Assembly: GCA_947258815.1 (NCBI GenBank)
Contig: CAMYJW010000005.1
Span: 1 to 64,000, forward strand
Length of the DNA: 64,000 nt
Direction: 5' to 3'
From: an uncultured Sphingomonadaceae bacterium
GTDB lineage: Bacteria > Pseudomonadota > Alphaproteobacteria > Sphingomonadales > Sphingomonadaceae
How positions within the stretch are numbered: position 1 is the first letter of the stretch; every line of letters begins with the position of its first letter. The notes beneath the pieces were generated by a model that was not told the origin of the DNA, did not search any database, and saw only the letters and a list, made by a program, of their open reading frames with translations. Shown here one piece after another: positions 24,590-34,359 of the stretch. The translations under genes and the position numbers were made by a program.

Positions 24590-24616
24590 GGCATCCTGCC
24601 TATCAGAACCGGCGGC

Positions 24617-26137
24617 TCAAAACAAATCGCCCTGCCGCGATGAATCGTCCTTTTTTCGGGGCCTGGACCTGGGCTTTGGCTTCGGCTCGGGCCTGGGCGC
24701 CGGAAGTTTCTCCGTGGCGGGCGCGCCTGACCGGCCAACCGAAACGGGCAGGTCGCCATCGTGAAACTTCAGCACCAGTCCCGCGTGCCGTTCCGCATCG
24801 GCCCGGGCGGTAAGCGTCTGCCCCTCTTGCGATGTGACGCGTGCAAACCCGCGCGCAAGCGGCATATCGGGATTGAGCTGGGGCAACACCCTGTCAAGAC
24901 CGGAAAAACGATCGGCGGCTTGCTTCAGGCGTCGGTCCAGCACGCGCCGGGTCAGGCCCGCACTTTCGAGCCGCGCCCCCAGATTGGCGATTCGGCTTCG
25001 CAACAACGGCAGTGAAAGATGCTGCGCGCGCGCGTGCAACTGTTCGCGGCCAAGCGCCACGCGATCCTGAAGGCCACGGCGCAATCGCTCGCCCAGTTCA
25101 TCAAGTCTCTGGGCGGCGGGCGCAAGGATCGCTTCCGGCTTCGGCATGCGTTGCGTGCGAGCCTCAAGCCGTTCACGCCCCAGAACCACCGGGCGAAGCG
25201 CACAACGCCGTTTGCGCAACGCCAGATCGCCAAGCTGCGCGATCAGGTCTTCGCGCACGGGCACGGCAATTTCGGCCGCAGCCGTTGGCGTAGGCGCACG
25301 GCGGTCCGCGGCATGATCGGCCAGGGTCGTATCGGTTTCGTGCCCGACTGCGGAAATGACCGGTATGTCCGACTGTGCAATCGCGCGGACCACCGCTTCC
25401 TCGTTAAACGCCCACAGATCTTCGATCGACCCGCCACCGCGCGCAACGATCACCAGATCGGGCCGGGGAATGGCTCCGCCGCGTTCCAGCGCGGAAAATC
25501 CGCGCACAGCATTGGCCACTTGCTCGGCAGCACCTTCGCCCTGCACCAGCACCGGCCAGACCAGAACGCGGGTTGGAAACCGATCTTCCAGCCGGTGCAG
25601 AATATCGCGAATCACCGCGCCGGTGGGCGATGTCACCACCCCGATAACGCGCGGCAAGCCGGGCAGCGCACGTTTGCGTTCCGGCGCGAACAATCCTTCC
25701 GCCGCCAATCGCGCCCGCGTCTTTTCCAGAAGCGCCAGCAGCGCGCCCTCTCCGGCGATCTCCATGCTTTCGCACACGATCTGATATTTTGAACGACCGG
25801 GGTATGTCGTCAGCTTGCCACTCGCGATCACTTCCAGACCGTCCTCTGGCTTGAACGCCAGGTGGCCTGTGGTGCCGCGCCACATCACTGCGTCGATCAC
25901 GGCTTTTTCGTCCTTGAGCGCACAATACAGATGCCCGGACGCGGCGCGCTTTACGCCGGAAAGCTCACCGCGCAGGCGCACGAAGCCGAACTGGCTTTCC
26001 ACCGACCGCTTGAGTTTCGCGGAAATCTCGCTCACCGAAAGCGGCGCGGCGTTGTCGCCAGCGCCATGCTTCGCTAACAGCCCCCCACGCGGATCGTCGG
26101 AGTCGCGGTGTTCGTTGAAAGGTGAAGTGTCGGCCAT
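24617..26137 (-). CDS. xseA: Exodeoxyribonuclease VII large subunit
   Basis: ATG 26137 ([12 protein letters not shown]) gives 506 aa. The N-terminal OB fold is seen in [20 protein letters not shown] and VRLRGELSG, then the catalytic core with [29 protein letters not shown] and [20 protein letters not shown]. It degrades single-stranded DNA with the XseB subunit, which is not in this window. The C-terminal tail is Pro/Lys/Arg-rich. The start codon overlaps that of divergent purD by 2 bases. Confidence 0.96.
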   Translation of the reverse strand: MADTSPFNEHRDSDDPRGGLLAKHGAGDNAAPLSVSEISAKLKRSVESQFGFVRLRGELSGVKRAASGHLYCALKDEKAVIDAVMWRGTTGHLAFKPEDGLEVIASGKLTTYPGRSKYQIVCESMEIAGEGALLALLEKTRARLAAEGLFAPERKRALPGLPRVIGVVTSPTGAVIRDILHRLEDRFPTRVLVWPVLVQGEGAAEQVANAVRGFSALERGGAIPRPDLVIVARGGGSIEDLWAFNEEAVVRAIAQSDIPVISAVGHETDTTLADHAADRRAPTPTAAAEIAVPVREDLIAQLGDLALRKRRCALRPVVLGRERLEARTQRMPKPEAILAPAAQRLDELGERLRRGLQDRVALGREQLHARAQHLSLPLLRSRIANLGARLESAGLTRRVLDRRLKQAADRFSGLDRVLPQLNPDMPLARGFARVTSQEGQTLTARADAERHAGLVLKFHDGDLPVSVGRSGAPATEKLPAPRPEPKPKPRSRPRKKDDSSRQGDLF

Positions 26138-27425
26138 GAATATCCTGCTGCTCGGATCGGGTGGACGTGAACATGCGCTGGCATGGAAGCTGGCGCAATC
26201 GCCTATGTGCGACAAACTTTATGCTGCACCCGGAAATCCCGGCATTGCCGATTGCGCCGATTGCATCGCGCTTGATGCGGCCGATCACGGCGCGGCCATC
26301 GCGTTTTGTGACGAAAGCCGGATCGGGCTGGTCGTGATCGGGCCGGAAGCCCCGCTCGTCGATGGACTGGCCGACAGCCTGCGCGGCGCGGGCATTGCCG
26401 TTTTCGGGCCCAGCAAAGCGGCAGCCCGGCTGGAAGGCAGCAAATCGTTCACCAAGGCGCTTTGCGAGAAAGCGGGGATACCCACCGCTGGTTATGTCCA
26501 TGCCGACGATGAAGCGAGCGCACTGGCCGCGCTGGACAGTTTTGGCATTCCCGTCGTCGTCAAGGCGGATGGTCTGGCTGCGGGCAAAGGCGTTACCGTT
26601 GCGATGAATCGCGAAGAAGCCGAAGCCGCCGTGCGCGAGATTTTCGCCGGGCGGTTCGGTGATGGCAAAGCCGAAGTGGTGATCGAGGAATTCCTCGAAG
26701 GCGAGGAAGCGAGCTACTTCGCGCTGACCGATGGCAGCACCATCGTTCCGTTCGGCACGGCGCAGGATCACAAGCGCGTTGGCGAAGGCGATACCGGCCC
26801 CAACACCGGCGGCATGGGCGCCTACAGCCCTGCACCGGTGATGACCCCGATGCTTCGCGGCGAGGCCGTGTCGCGGATATTCGCCCCCACCGTTCAGGCA
26901 ATGGCCGACGCCGGAATGCCCTATAGCGGCGTGCTCTATGCCGGACTGATGCTGACCAGCGAAGGCCCCAAGCTGATCGAATACAACTGCCGGTTCGGCG
27001 ATCCAGAATGTCAGGTGCTGATGATGCGTCTGGAAAGCGATCTGGTCGAATTCCTGCTTGCCTGTGCCGAAAATCGCCTGGCCACGCTGGAGCCACCGCG
27101 CTTTTCGACCGATACCGCGCTGACCGTGGTGATGGCGGCCAATGGATATCCCGGAACGCCTGAAAAAGGCGGAGCTATAGAAGGGATCGCCGAGGCCGAA
27201 GCCGAAGCCAGCGGTGCGAAAGTCTTCCACGCAGGCACAAAAATTGCCGACAACGGCACGCTGACGGCAAGCGGCGGCAGGGTTCTCAACGTAACGGCGC
27301 GCGGATCGTCTGTGAAAGAAGCGCAGACACATGCCTACAAGGCTGTCGACGCGATCGATTTCCCATCCGGCTTCTGTCGCCGGGATATCGGCTGGCGCGA
27401 AGTGGCGCGCGAAAGCGGGAAATAG
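26136..27425 (+). CDS. purD: Phosphoribosylamine-glycine ligase
   Basis: A 429-aa ATP-grasp enzyme making GAR, the second step of purine synthesis. Motifs: [54 protein letters not shown], and [12 protein letters not shown] (metal/ATP site). ATG 26136 shares two bases with the xseA start on the other strand; the much longer upstream frame to 25815 is antisense to xseA and is not used. Confidence 0.97.
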   Translation: MNILLLGSGGREHALAWKLAQSPMCDKLYAAPGNPGIADCADCIALDAADHGAAIAFCDESRIGLVVIGPEAPLVDGLADSLRGAGIAVFGPSKAAARLEGSKSFTKALCEKAGIPTAGYVHADDEASALAALDSFGIPVVVKADGLAAGKGVTVAMNREEAEAAVREIFAGRFGDGKAEVVIEEFLEGEEASYFALTDGSTIVPFGTAQDHKRVGEGDTGPNTGGMGAYSPAPVMTPMLRGEAVSRIFAPTVQAMADAGMPYSGVLYAGLMLTSEGPKLIEYNCRFGDPECQVLMMRLESDLVEFLLACAENRLATLEPPRFSTDTALTVVMAANGYPGTPEKGGAIEGIAEAEAEASGAKVFHAGTKIADNGTLTASGGRVLNVTARGSSVKEAQTHAYKAVDAIDFPSGFCRRDIGWREVARESGK

Positions 27426-27449
27426 CCAACCCCCGAAAGACGTTTCGGA

Positions 27450-28445
27450 TCAGGCCAGAACCCCTGCAACCAGCTCCTTCAGATCGGCTTCGGGCCGCGC
27501 GCCATAGTGCGAGATAATCTCCGCCGCGCAGACCGCGCCCAGCTTCAGGCTGGCCTCCAGCGATTTGCCGCGCACATGGCCAAACAGAAAACCGGCGGCA
27601 AACAGATCGCCCGCGCCCGTGGTGTCGATAACCTGCTCAACCGGCTCTGCGGGGACGGCCGCACGTTCCCCGCCCGCCATTGCAACCGCGCCCTTTTCGC
27701 TGCGCGTAACCACCAGCACCGGCACTTTGGGCGCAAGCGCTGTCAGCCCGGCTTCAAAATCGTTTTCGCCGGTCAGCGCGGCCAGTTCGTTTTCGTTGGC
27801 GAACAGAATGTCGATATCGCCAGCGTCGATCAGTTTGCGAAAATCATCGCCATGACGATCGATCACGAACGCGTCTGACAAGGTGAACGCCACTTTGCGC
27901 CCGGCGTTGCGCGATGCCGCAATCGCCTTGCGCATGGCCGCGCGCGGCTCTTCAGGATCCCACAGATAGCCTTCGAGATACAGGATCGCGGCATCGGCAA
28001 TCGCGGTTTCATCCAGCGCAGAGGCAGGCAGAAACTGCGATGCGCCCAAAAACGTGTTCATCGTGCGCTGACCATCGGGCGAAACGAATATCAGGCAGCG
28101 CGCGGTTGGCTCGGTTCCTGCAAGTGCCGGCGTCGTGAACGCGATGCCCCCGGCGCGAATATCATGGGCGAACACTTCGCCCAGCTGATCGTTTGCCACT
28201 TGCCCGATAAAGCTGCACTTTGCGCCCAGCGCGGCAAGGCCCGCGAGTGTATTGGCGGCCGATCCGCCAGACACTTCCCGGCCCGGCCCCATCGCCGCGT
28301 AAAGATCCCTCGCCTGATCCGCATCGATCAGCATCATGCCGCCGCGCGTCATACCCAGCGCTTCAATCTGCTCATCCGATGATGGCGCCATAACATCGAC
28401 AATCGCGTTTCCAATGGCAATGACGTCATGTGTAGGCTGAGACAT
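27450..28445 (-). CDS. Adenosine kinase-like PfkB-family kinase
   Basis: A 331-aa ribokinase-fold sugar/nucleoside kinase. The N-terminal GNAIVDVMA and GSAANTLAGLAALGAKCSFI contact substrate; DTTGAGDLFAAGFLFG holds the catalytic Asp and anion hole. Close relatives in Sphingomonadales and Rhizobiales are annotated as adenosine kinase. It is convergent with purD, which would fit purine salvage, but the substrate is inferred from similarity. Confidence 0.88.
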   Translation of the reverse strand: MSQPTHDVIAIGNAIVDVMAPSSDEQIEALGMTRGGMMLIDADQARDLYAAMGPGREVSGGSAANTLAGLAALGAKCSFIGQVANDQLGEVFAHDIRAGGIAFTTPALAGTEPTARCLIFVSPDGQRTMNTFLGASQFLPASALDETAIADAAILYLEGYLWDPEEPRAAMRKAIAASRNAGRKVAFTLSDAFVIDRHGDDFRKLIDAGDIDILFANENELAALTGENDFEAGLTALAPKVPVLVVTRSEKGAVAMAGGERAAVPAEPVEQVIDTTGAGDLFAAGFLFGHVRGKSLEASLKLGAVCAAEIISHYGARPEADLKELVAGVLA

Positions 28446-28566
28446 GCGGGAATCCTCTGGCTGACCGGATCAAGATGGCTGATCGCAGCGCCTAGAGGCG
28501 TTGCCCGCGAACGGCAAGGTCATCAGGCATTGACAGGTTGAAATTCGCCGCCGATTCACCGGCGCG

Positions 28567-29265
28567 ATGTTGTCCGCCCTCGCTCTCGCCATACGCCAGA
28601 TCGGCGAACCTGATGTGTTGCGCATATTGGCAAAGTGCATCGCGATCGGCCTTGCGGTGTTTGCAGTTCTGGCGGTTCTTGGCGGTCTTGGTCTGAACTG
28701 GGTGCTTACGTGGGCTGGCCTGAATGATGCGCTGTTTATGGGTGCGGATATCATCCGTGAACTGCTGACGCTGGCCGGACTGGCGATCGGCGGCTGGCTG
28801 CTGTGGCGGATTATCGCCATGGCGGTGTTGCAGTTCTATGCCGATGAAGTGGTGCAGGCGGTGGAGGCGCGACATTATCCCGAAACGCTTTGCCATGTGA
28901 AATCACTGGGCTGGCGACGCGAGCTGGCGATCGGCCTGAAAGGCGCGCGCCGGGCCTTGTTGTATAACCTGCTGGCCCTGCCGGTTGCGTTGCTGCTGCT
29001 GATCACAGGGGTTGGCGCGGCTGCAGTTTTTCTGGCGGTCAACGCTGTCCTGCTTGGCCGCGAGCTGACTGAACTTGTCTGGCTGCGCCATTGCCATGAT
29101 CCCGGCGCACCGCTGCCGCTGGAGCGCGCGGAACGCTGGTTGCTTGGCGGCATTGTCGCTGGGTTGCTTGCAGTGCCGTTCGTCAATTTTCTTGCGCCGG
29201 TTATCGGGGCCGCTATGGCAACTCACCTCGTCCATCGCAAAGGGTTGATTGCGGATGCAGCTTAG
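28567..29265 (+). CDS. EI24/CysZ-like integral membrane protein
   Basis: A 232-aa protein with about five hydrophobic segments (20-48, 62-88, 136-165, 190-212) and the EI24-domain pattern FYADEVVQAVEARHYPE and LLYNLLALPVALLLLITG. E. coli CysZ of this fold is a sulfate channel; function here is not established. The next gene (lipoprotein) starts inside its last codons. Confidence 0.8.
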   Translation: MLSALALAIRQIGEPDVLRILAKCIAIGLAVFAVLAVLGGLGLNWVLTWAGLNDALFMGADIIRELLTLAGLAIGGWLLWRIIAMAVLQFYADEVVQAVEARHYPETLCHVKSLGWRRELAIGLKGARRALLYNLLALPVALLLLITGVGAAAVFLAVNAVLLGRELTELVWLRHCHDPGAPLPLERAERWLLGGIVAGLLAVPFVNFLAPVIGAAMATHLVHRKGLIADAA

Positions 29266-29671
29266 GACAACGGCGGCGCTGGCCATCGTCGCAATGCTTT
29301 CGGCCTGCGCTTCGGCAAACGGCGGCACGGCAGACGGCGCGCGCGTTGCCACATCTTCGCGCCCGGTGATCCGCAAACCAATCACCCGGCAAGCGCGCGA
29401 TCCGCAATTTCATACCATTCCGGGCCTTGAAGGCGTGATTGGCGCAAGCGAAAGTCAGCTGATCCGCCAGTTCGGCGAGGCGCGGCTCAATGTCTGGGAA
29501 GGCGATGCCCGCAAGCTGCAGTTCAGCGGCACGCCCTGTGTGCTCGATATCTATCTTTACCCGACCTCCAGAAGCACCGAACCCGTGGCGACCTATATCG
29601 ACACGCGCCGTGCTTCTGACGGGCAGGATGTCGATCGGGTCGCCTGCGTTCGGGCCCTGCGCCGCCGCTGA
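29255..29671 (+). CDS. Small uncharacterised lipoprotein
   Basis: ATG 29255 overlaps the end of the EI24-like gene by 11 nt. The 138-aa product has a lipoprotein signal (AIVAMLSACAS, Cys about 18). The mature part has GVIGASESQLIRQFGEARLN-VWEGDARKLQF, reminiscent of the SmpA/BamE-like fold in which a short protein judges outer membrane precursors, then CVLDIYLYP. The family resemblance is weak. Confidence 0.7.
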   Translation: MQLRTTAALAIVAMLSACASANGGTADGARVATSSRPVIRKPITRQARDPQFHTIPGLEGVIGASESQLIRQFGEARLNVWEGDARKLQFSGTPCVLDIYLYPTSRSTEPVATYIDTRRASDGQDVDRVACVRALRRR

Positions 29672-29750
29672 CGGCTGCGCGCCGCGCCGGTAACACGTAT
29701 TTAAGCATATTTGGCGATACTGGGCGCTCGAATGAGAGGCCTTTTACACG

Positions 29751-30707
29751 ATGAGCATGCATTTTCGCGAAATCGCCGAGAAAGCGGCGGCTGACGGCGT
29801 TATTTCGGCGGGGGAAATCCTCGCGCTTCGCAAGGCGGGATGGGCGAACGGCCAAATCACGCCCGAAGAGGCCGAAGCGATTTTTCAGGCCAACAACGCG
29901 GTGGCCGATCCGAGCGCCGAATGGGCTGACTTTTTTGTGGAAGCGATCCAGGTGTTCATCGTCAACACGCTGGAGCCCGCTGGCTATGTGACACAGGAAC
30001 AGGCCGACTGGCTGATCGCAAAAGTCGATCACAACGGCAACGTTGACAGCATGACAGAGCTGGAAATGCTGGTGCGCGTGTTTGAAACGGCCACCAGTGT
30101 GCCCGATTCATTGCGCGAATATGCACTGGCGCAAGTTGAACGCGCAGTGCTGACCGGCGAAGGCCCGACACGTTGCGGCGGCACACTGGAAACCGGCAAT
30201 GTCACGCTGGCCGAAGCAAACCTCATGCGGCGGATCGTGTTTTCAACCGGGAGCGAGCGCCCCGCCGCCGTCAGCCGCAAGGAAGCGGACATGCTGTTCC
30301 GCCTCAAGGATGCAACGCTTGGTGCCGATAACGCACCGGAGTGGCAGCGCCTGTTCGTGCAGGGGGTTGGCAATTATCTGATGGGTTTTGTGCGGCACAC
30401 CGCGCTGAGCCGCGAACGCGCGGGCGAACTCAACGCTTTCATGAACGATACCAATGCCTCGGTCGGCGGTTTCTTTGCCCGTGTCGGCAAATCCGCCGTC
30501 AAAGGAAACTTCTTCGAAGCCATTGGCGATATTGTGAAAAAGGCGCCTTCGGGGCCGGACACATCCGAGCTGGCCGCAATTGAACGCGCGGTCACCACCA
30601 GCGAACAGATGTGGCTGGAAGACCGGCTGGACGGCAACGGCCAGATCGACGCATACGATCAGGCGCTGCTTGATTTTCTGAACGAGGAAAGCGGCTTTAC
30701 CCGTTAG
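29751..30707 (+). CDS. Uncharacterised protein with two EF-hand-like loops
   Basis: A 318-aa soluble protein without a signal peptide. Two short acidic loops share the pattern D-x-N-G-x-(V/I)-D: DHNGNVD starting at D93, and DGNGQID starting at about D294. These resemble calcium loops of EF-hand or dockerin type, though shorter than canonical. The rest is helical, with repeated ISAGEILALRKAGW / TLAEANLMRRIVFS / SRKEADMLFRLKDA-type segments, each a helix after a charged turn. I do not recognise a named family. Its stop codon is directly followed by a half copy of the dispersed repeat. Confidence 0.65.
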   Translation: MSMHFREIAEKAAADGVISAGEILALRKAGWANGQITPEEAEAIFQANNAVADPSAEWADFFVEAIQVFIVNTLEPAGYVTQEQADWLIAKVDHNGNVDSMTELEMLVRVFETATSVPDSLREYALAQVERAVLTGEGPTRCGGTLETGNVTLAEANLMRRIVFSTGSERPAAVSRKEADMLFRLKDATLGADNAPEWQRLFVQGVGNYLMGFVRHTALSRERAGELNAFMNDTNASVGGFFARVGKSAVKGNFFEAIGDIVKKAPSGPDTSELAAIERAVTTSEQMWLEDRLDGNGQIDAYDQALLDFLNEESGFTR

Positions 30708-30744
30708 GGCGTTTTCCGTTCAGGCTGGCGCGAACGGAAAATGC
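30708..30744 (+). repeat. Dispersed gene-end repeat, copy 3 (half copy)
   Basis: Contains the CGTTTT-(C/G)CGTTCA-G-CTG-CGCGAACGGAAAA half of the element found at 13285-13378 and 55614-55707, forming the first hairpin (CCGTTC/GAACGG) only. It lies between two convergent genes and probably works as a bidirectional terminator. Confidence 0.7.
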
Positions 30745-30749
30745 TCTGA

Positions 30750-31112
30750 TCAGACGGTAAAGCTCTCACCGCAGCCGCACGCGCCGGTTGCGTTGGGATT
30801 ATCGAACACGAACCCGGCGGTGAAATCGTCTTCCTGCCAGTCCATCGTGCTGCCGATCAGGTAAAGCACGCTGGCGGCATCGATGAAGAACGTGCCGCCC
30901 GGCGTTTCGATCCGCTCATCCATCGGGCTCGCCTCAGTCACATAGTCCACCGAATAGGCAAGGCCCGAACAGCCGCGCTGCGGGGTGGAAAGCTTCACGC
31001 CAATGGCATCGTCAGGGGCCTGGGCCATCAGTTTTGCCACGCGCGCCTGTGCGGATTCGGTCAGAATAACCGCCGCCGGACGTTCACGGGTTTTCGTTTC
31101 ATTTCCCATCAC
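30750..31112 (-). CDS. sufA: Iron-sulfur cluster assembly accessory protein (SufA/IscA family)
   Basis: A 120-aa HesB/IscA-family A-type carrier, with the three conserved cysteines in CSGLAYSVDYV and GACGCGESFTV. It receives Fe-S clusters from the SufBCD scaffold and passes them on to apoproteins. Its start ATG overlaps the sufT stop by 4 nt; this is the last gene of the suf operon. Confidence 0.95.
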   Translation of the reverse strand: MMGNETKTRERPAAVILTESAQARVAKLMAQAPDDAIGVKLSTPQRGCSGLAYSVDYVTEASPMDERIETPGGTFFIDAASVLYLIGSTMDWQEDDFTAGFVFDNPNATGACGCGESFTV

Positions 31113-31621
31113 AGCATTCCCAGTTCGAGGCGGGCTTCATCGCTCATCTTGCCCATGTCCCACGGCGGATCCCACACCAGAGCCACTTCGGCATCGCGCA
31201 CACCCGGCACACCGGCCACGCGCAATTCCACTTCGCCGGGCATCGATTCGGCCACCGGACAATGCGGCGTGGTCAGCGTCATCGTCACCATCACAGACGC
31301 ATCGTCGGACACGTCCACACCATATATAAGGCCCAGATCGTAAATATTCACCGGGATTTCCGGATCGAAAATTTCCTTGAGCGCGGCGATCACGCTTTCA
31401 TAAAGATCGCCGCCCGGCTCTCCGGGGCTGGCGGCCTGCGGCTTTTCCGAAAGGAACCCTTCCAGATAATCGCGCTTGCGTTCCAGCTTTTGCGCATCGC
31501 TTTCCGCGCCGCCGGACGCAGGCGAAGCGGCATCATCAACCCGGGCGCGTGGCGGCGTTTGCGCGCTATCCACCTGCTCCACGCGAAAGCCGCGTTCGTT
31601 ATCGGCGTTATGATCGCTCAT
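31109..31621 (-). CDS. sufT: SUF-associated DUF59 (MIP18) protein, SufT-like
   Basis: A 170-aa protein. Residues about 70-165 form a DUF59 domain: VIAALKEIFDPEIPVNIYDL, MTLTTPHCPVAESMPG (Cys near the metal site) and VWDPPWDMGKMSDEARLELG. The N-terminal 60 residues are low complexity. SufT proteins help Fe-S cluster maturation. It overlaps sufS (upstream) and sufA (downstream) by 4 nt each. Confidence 0.92.
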   Translation of the reverse strand: MSDHNADNERGFRVEQVDSAQTPPRARVDDAASPASGGAESDAQKLERKRDYLEGFLSEKPQAASPGEPGGDLYESVIAALKEIFDPEIPVNIYDLGLIYGVDVSDDASVMVTMTLTTPHCPVAESMPGEVELRVAGVPGVRDAEVALVWDPPWDMGKMSDEARLELGML

Positions 31622-32841
31622 GTGGCGAAAATCCTTTTCGTCCGTTCGATACCAACCAGCAAAGCGTCGATATCGCTTTCATCGTTATAAAGGCCAAAAC
31701 TGGCCCGCGCAGTGGCGGGCACGCCAAGGTGATCCATCAGCGGCTGGGCGCAATGATGCCCGGCGCGGATCGCAACGTTTTCCTCGTCAAGGATCGTGCC
31801 CAGATCATGCGGATGAACGCCATGCAGTTCAAAACTGACGATCCCGGCGGAATCTTCAGGCCCGAACAGCCGCACATCGTTCAACCGCTGCAATTCGGTG
31901 CGCGTTCTGGCAACAAGCTCTGCCTCGCGCGCGTGTATCCTGTCCAACCCGATCGCTTCGACATAATCGATCGCCGCGCCCAGCCCGATCGCTTCGATAA
32001 TCGCAGGCGTGCCGGCTTCAAAGCGCTGCGGCGCGGGGGCAAATGTCGTCTTGTCAAACGTCACCCGGTCAATCATCGCGCCGCCACCTTGCCACGGCGG
32101 CATGGCGCCCAGAATCTCCGGGCGCACCCATAACGCGCCGATCCCGGTCGGCCCGTAAAGCTTGTGCGATGAGAACGCATAGAAATCGCAATCCAGATCG
32201 CCCACATCAACCGCAAGGCGCGGCACCGCCTGACAGCCATCGACCAGCAGCTTCGCGCCAACCCCATGGGCCAGATCGCCTGCGCGTTTCACATCCAGCA
32301 CCGAGCCAAGCACATTCGATACATGCGCGAACGCGACCAGCTTGTGCTGCGCGGTCAGCATCTCTTGCGCCGCATCCAGATCGATCCGGCCATCTTCGGT
32401 GAGCGGGCAGACATCGATTTCGATCCCGATCCGATCGCGCAGCAATTGCCATGGCACGATATTCGAATGGTGCTCCAACACCGAAAGCAGCACGCGATCG
32501 CCGGCCTTGAGGTTTGCCAGACCCCAGGTTTGCGCAACAAGGTTGATCGCCTCGGTCGCGCCGCGTGTGAAAACCACTTCGCTTTCCTGTCCGCCGATGA
32601 CCCGCGCAACTTTGCGCCGTGCCGCTTCAAACGCCAGCGTCATTTCGGCAGAACGCGCATAGACCCCGCGATGGACCGTTGCATAATCTGCGCCCATCGC
32701 GCGCACGGTTGCATCGATCACGGCTTGCGGCTTTTGTGCCGTCGCGCCGCTATCCAGATAATGCCACGGCTGGCCATCGGATGTTAGCAAACCCGGAAAA
32801 TCGGCGCGCAGGTTTGCCATAACAAGTGCGTCCGCGTTCAC
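31618..32841 (-). CDS. sufS: Cysteine desulfurase SufS
   Basis: A 407-aa PLP enzyme of the class II NifS group: YLDSGATAQKPQAVIDA, ATEAINLVAQTWG, HSNIVPWQ, the PLP Lys in FSSHKLYGPTGIG, and the active-site Cys region IRAGHHCAQPLM. It takes sulfur from cysteine for the SufBCD scaffold. It overlaps sufD and sufT by 4 nt. Confidence 0.97.
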   Translation of the reverse strand: MNADALVMANLRADFPGLLTSDGQPWHYLDSGATAQKPQAVIDATVRAMGADYATVHRGVYARSAEMTLAFEAARRKVARVIGGQESEVVFTRGATEAINLVAQTWGLANLKAGDRVLLSVLEHHSNIVPWQLLRDRIGIEIDVCPLTEDGRIDLDAAQEMLTAQHKLVAFAHVSNVLGSVLDVKRAGDLAHGVGAKLLVDGCQAVPRLAVDVGDLDCDFYAFSSHKLYGPTGIGALWVRPEILGAMPPWQGGGAMIDRVTFDKTTFAPAPQRFEAGTPAIIEAIGLGAAIDYVEAIGLDRIHAREAELVARTRTELQRLNDVRLFGPEDSAGIVSFELHGVHPHDLGTILDEENVAIRAGHHCAQPLMDHLGVPATARASFGLYNDESDIDALLVGIERTKRIFAT

Positions 32842-33605
32842 AGCAAGCCCTCGTCCAGCCGTTCCAGCGTTTGCTCCAGCATATGCTCACGCATCGCATC
32901 GTCGGCAATCGCCTCGAATGCGTCGGCCACGAAAGCGCGCAACAGCAACTTGCGCGCAACATGCGGCGCAATACCGCGTGATGCCATGTAGAACGCCGCC
33001 CGTTCATCAAGCGCGCCAATGGCCGCGCCATGGGCCGCTTTCACATCGTCAGCGAAAATCTCCAGCTCGGGCTTGGCATTCGCGCTTGCCCCAGCTTCCA
33101 GCAGGATCGCGCGAAAATTCTGCGCCGCATCGACCTGCTGTGAATCCCGGGGAATCTCGATCCGGCCCAGAAAATTCCCGACCGAACGGCCCCACTGCAC
33201 GCAGCGCACAACCTGGTTCGACGTGCTGCGCGGCGCATGATTGACCCGCGTAACGAATTCCTGCCGGTAATCGCCGCCGCCCAGCGTGACGCCGCCAAAT
33301 TCAAAGTGCGCGCCTTCTTCAAGCGTAACCTCGATCTCGTGGCGCGCATATGGCCCGGCGGCGTTGGTTATGAAAAGCGCATAGCGCCCGCCCTTGCCAA
33401 CATGCACGCGCAGCCGATCAACCGTGCCGGCAGTGGCATCGCCGCCCGATGCGTGCACATCGTAATCGGATTTGCTTTCTCCGGGCGCAATATCAAGCGT
33501 GCGCCAATGGCCAACATACGCCGGGTCTGCCGCGGCCAGCCATTCGCCATCGGCATAGCGCCAGTCCTCATCGCGCGTGGTCGGAAGAAGTGCCGCGTCG
33601 CTCAC
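32838..33605 (-). CDS. sufD: Fe-S cluster assembly protein SufD
   Basis: A 255-aa SufD, shorter than the E. coli protein (423 aa) but with the C-terminal SufBD core: EVTLEEGAHFEFGGVTLGG, RNFRAILLEAGASANAKPEL, DDVKAAHGAAIGALDERAAF and YMASRGIA. It forms the SufBC2D scaffold. The short form is common in alphaproteobacteria. Overlaps its neighbours by 4 nt. Confidence 0.93.
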   Translation of the reverse strand: MSDAALLPTTRDEDWRYADGEWLAAADPAYVGHWRTLDIAPGESKSDYDVHASGGDATAGTVDRLRVHVGKGGRYALFITNAAGPYARHEIEVTLEEGAHFEFGGVTLGGGDYRQEFVTRVNHAPRSTSNQVVRCVQWGRSVGNFLGRIEIPRDSQQVDAAQNFRAILLEAGASANAKPELEIFADDVKAAHGAAIGALDERAAFYMASRGIAPHVARKLLLRAFVADAFEAIADDAMREHMLEQTLERLDEGLL

Positions 33606-34357
33606 GCCGTCACCGCCTCATAGCCTTCGTCTTCCAGCATCAGCGCAAGCTCTGGCCCGCCGGTTTTGACGATCCGGCCATCGGCCAGAACATGCACATA
33701 GTCGGGCTTCACATAATCGAGCAGCCGCTGATAATGCGTGATCAGCAGCACCGCCCGATCGGGCGCGCGCATGATCGCATTGATGCCATCGCCCACCACA
33801 CGCAGCGCATCGATATCAAGGCCCGAATCTGTTTCGTCCAGCACGGCGAACGCAGGATTGAGAATGCCCATCTGCACCATCTCGGCGCGCTTCTTTTCAC
33901 CGCCTGAAAAGCCAACATTCACCGGCCGCTTGAGCATATCCATATCAAGCTTGAGCAGCGCCGCCTTTTCCTTTGCCAGCTTGAGGAATTCACCGCCGGA
34001 AAGCGGCTCCTCGCCCCGGTTCTTGCGCTGCGCATTGGCCGCTTCGCGCAGGAACTGAACGAACGAAACGCCGGGGATTTCAACCGGATACTGAAAGCCC
34101 AGAAACAGCCCGGCGGCAGCGCGTTCATGCGGTTCCAGATCAAGCAGATCGATCTGGCCGTCCGGCCCGTCAAGCGTGGCCGATCCGCCCGTCACCTCAT
34201 AGCCGGGGCGTCCGCCCAGCACATAAGAAAGCGTGGACTTGCCCGCGCCGTTTGGCCCCATGATCGCGTGCACTTCGCCCGCATTCACGGTGAGCGAAAG
34301 GCCCTTGAGGATTTCCTTGCCGCCAACCGTGGCGTGGAGGTTTTCGATCTGAAGCAT
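33602..34357 (-). CDS. sufC: Fe-S cluster assembly ATPase SufC
   Basis: A 251-aa ABC-type ATPase: Walker A GPNGAGKST, signature SGGEKKRAEM, Walker B FAVLDETDSGLD, and the SufC-typical FLGFQYPVEIPGV. It powers the SufBCD scaffold. It starts 2 nt after the DUF559 gene. Confidence 0.97.
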   Translation of the reverse strand: MLQIENLHATVGGKEILKGLSLTVNAGEVHAIMGPNGAGKSTLSYVLGGRPGYEVTGGSATLDGPDGQIDLLDLEPHERAAAGLFLGFQYPVEIPGVSFVQFLREAANAQRKNRGEEPLSGGEFLKLAKEKAALLKLDMDMLKRPVNVGFSGGEKKRAEMVQMGILNPAFAVLDETDSGLDIDALRVVGDGINAIMRAPDRAVLLITHYQRLLDYVKPDYVHVLADGRIVKTGGPELALMLEDEGYEAVTA

Positions 34358-34359
34358 TT

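Noticed and set aside
25965..27332. Minus-strand frame of 455 aa opposite purD
   Set aside because: It is the antisense shadow of a strongly conserved gene; the translation has no domain and is rich in His/Arg/Gly, as expected for the complement of GC-rich coding DNA.
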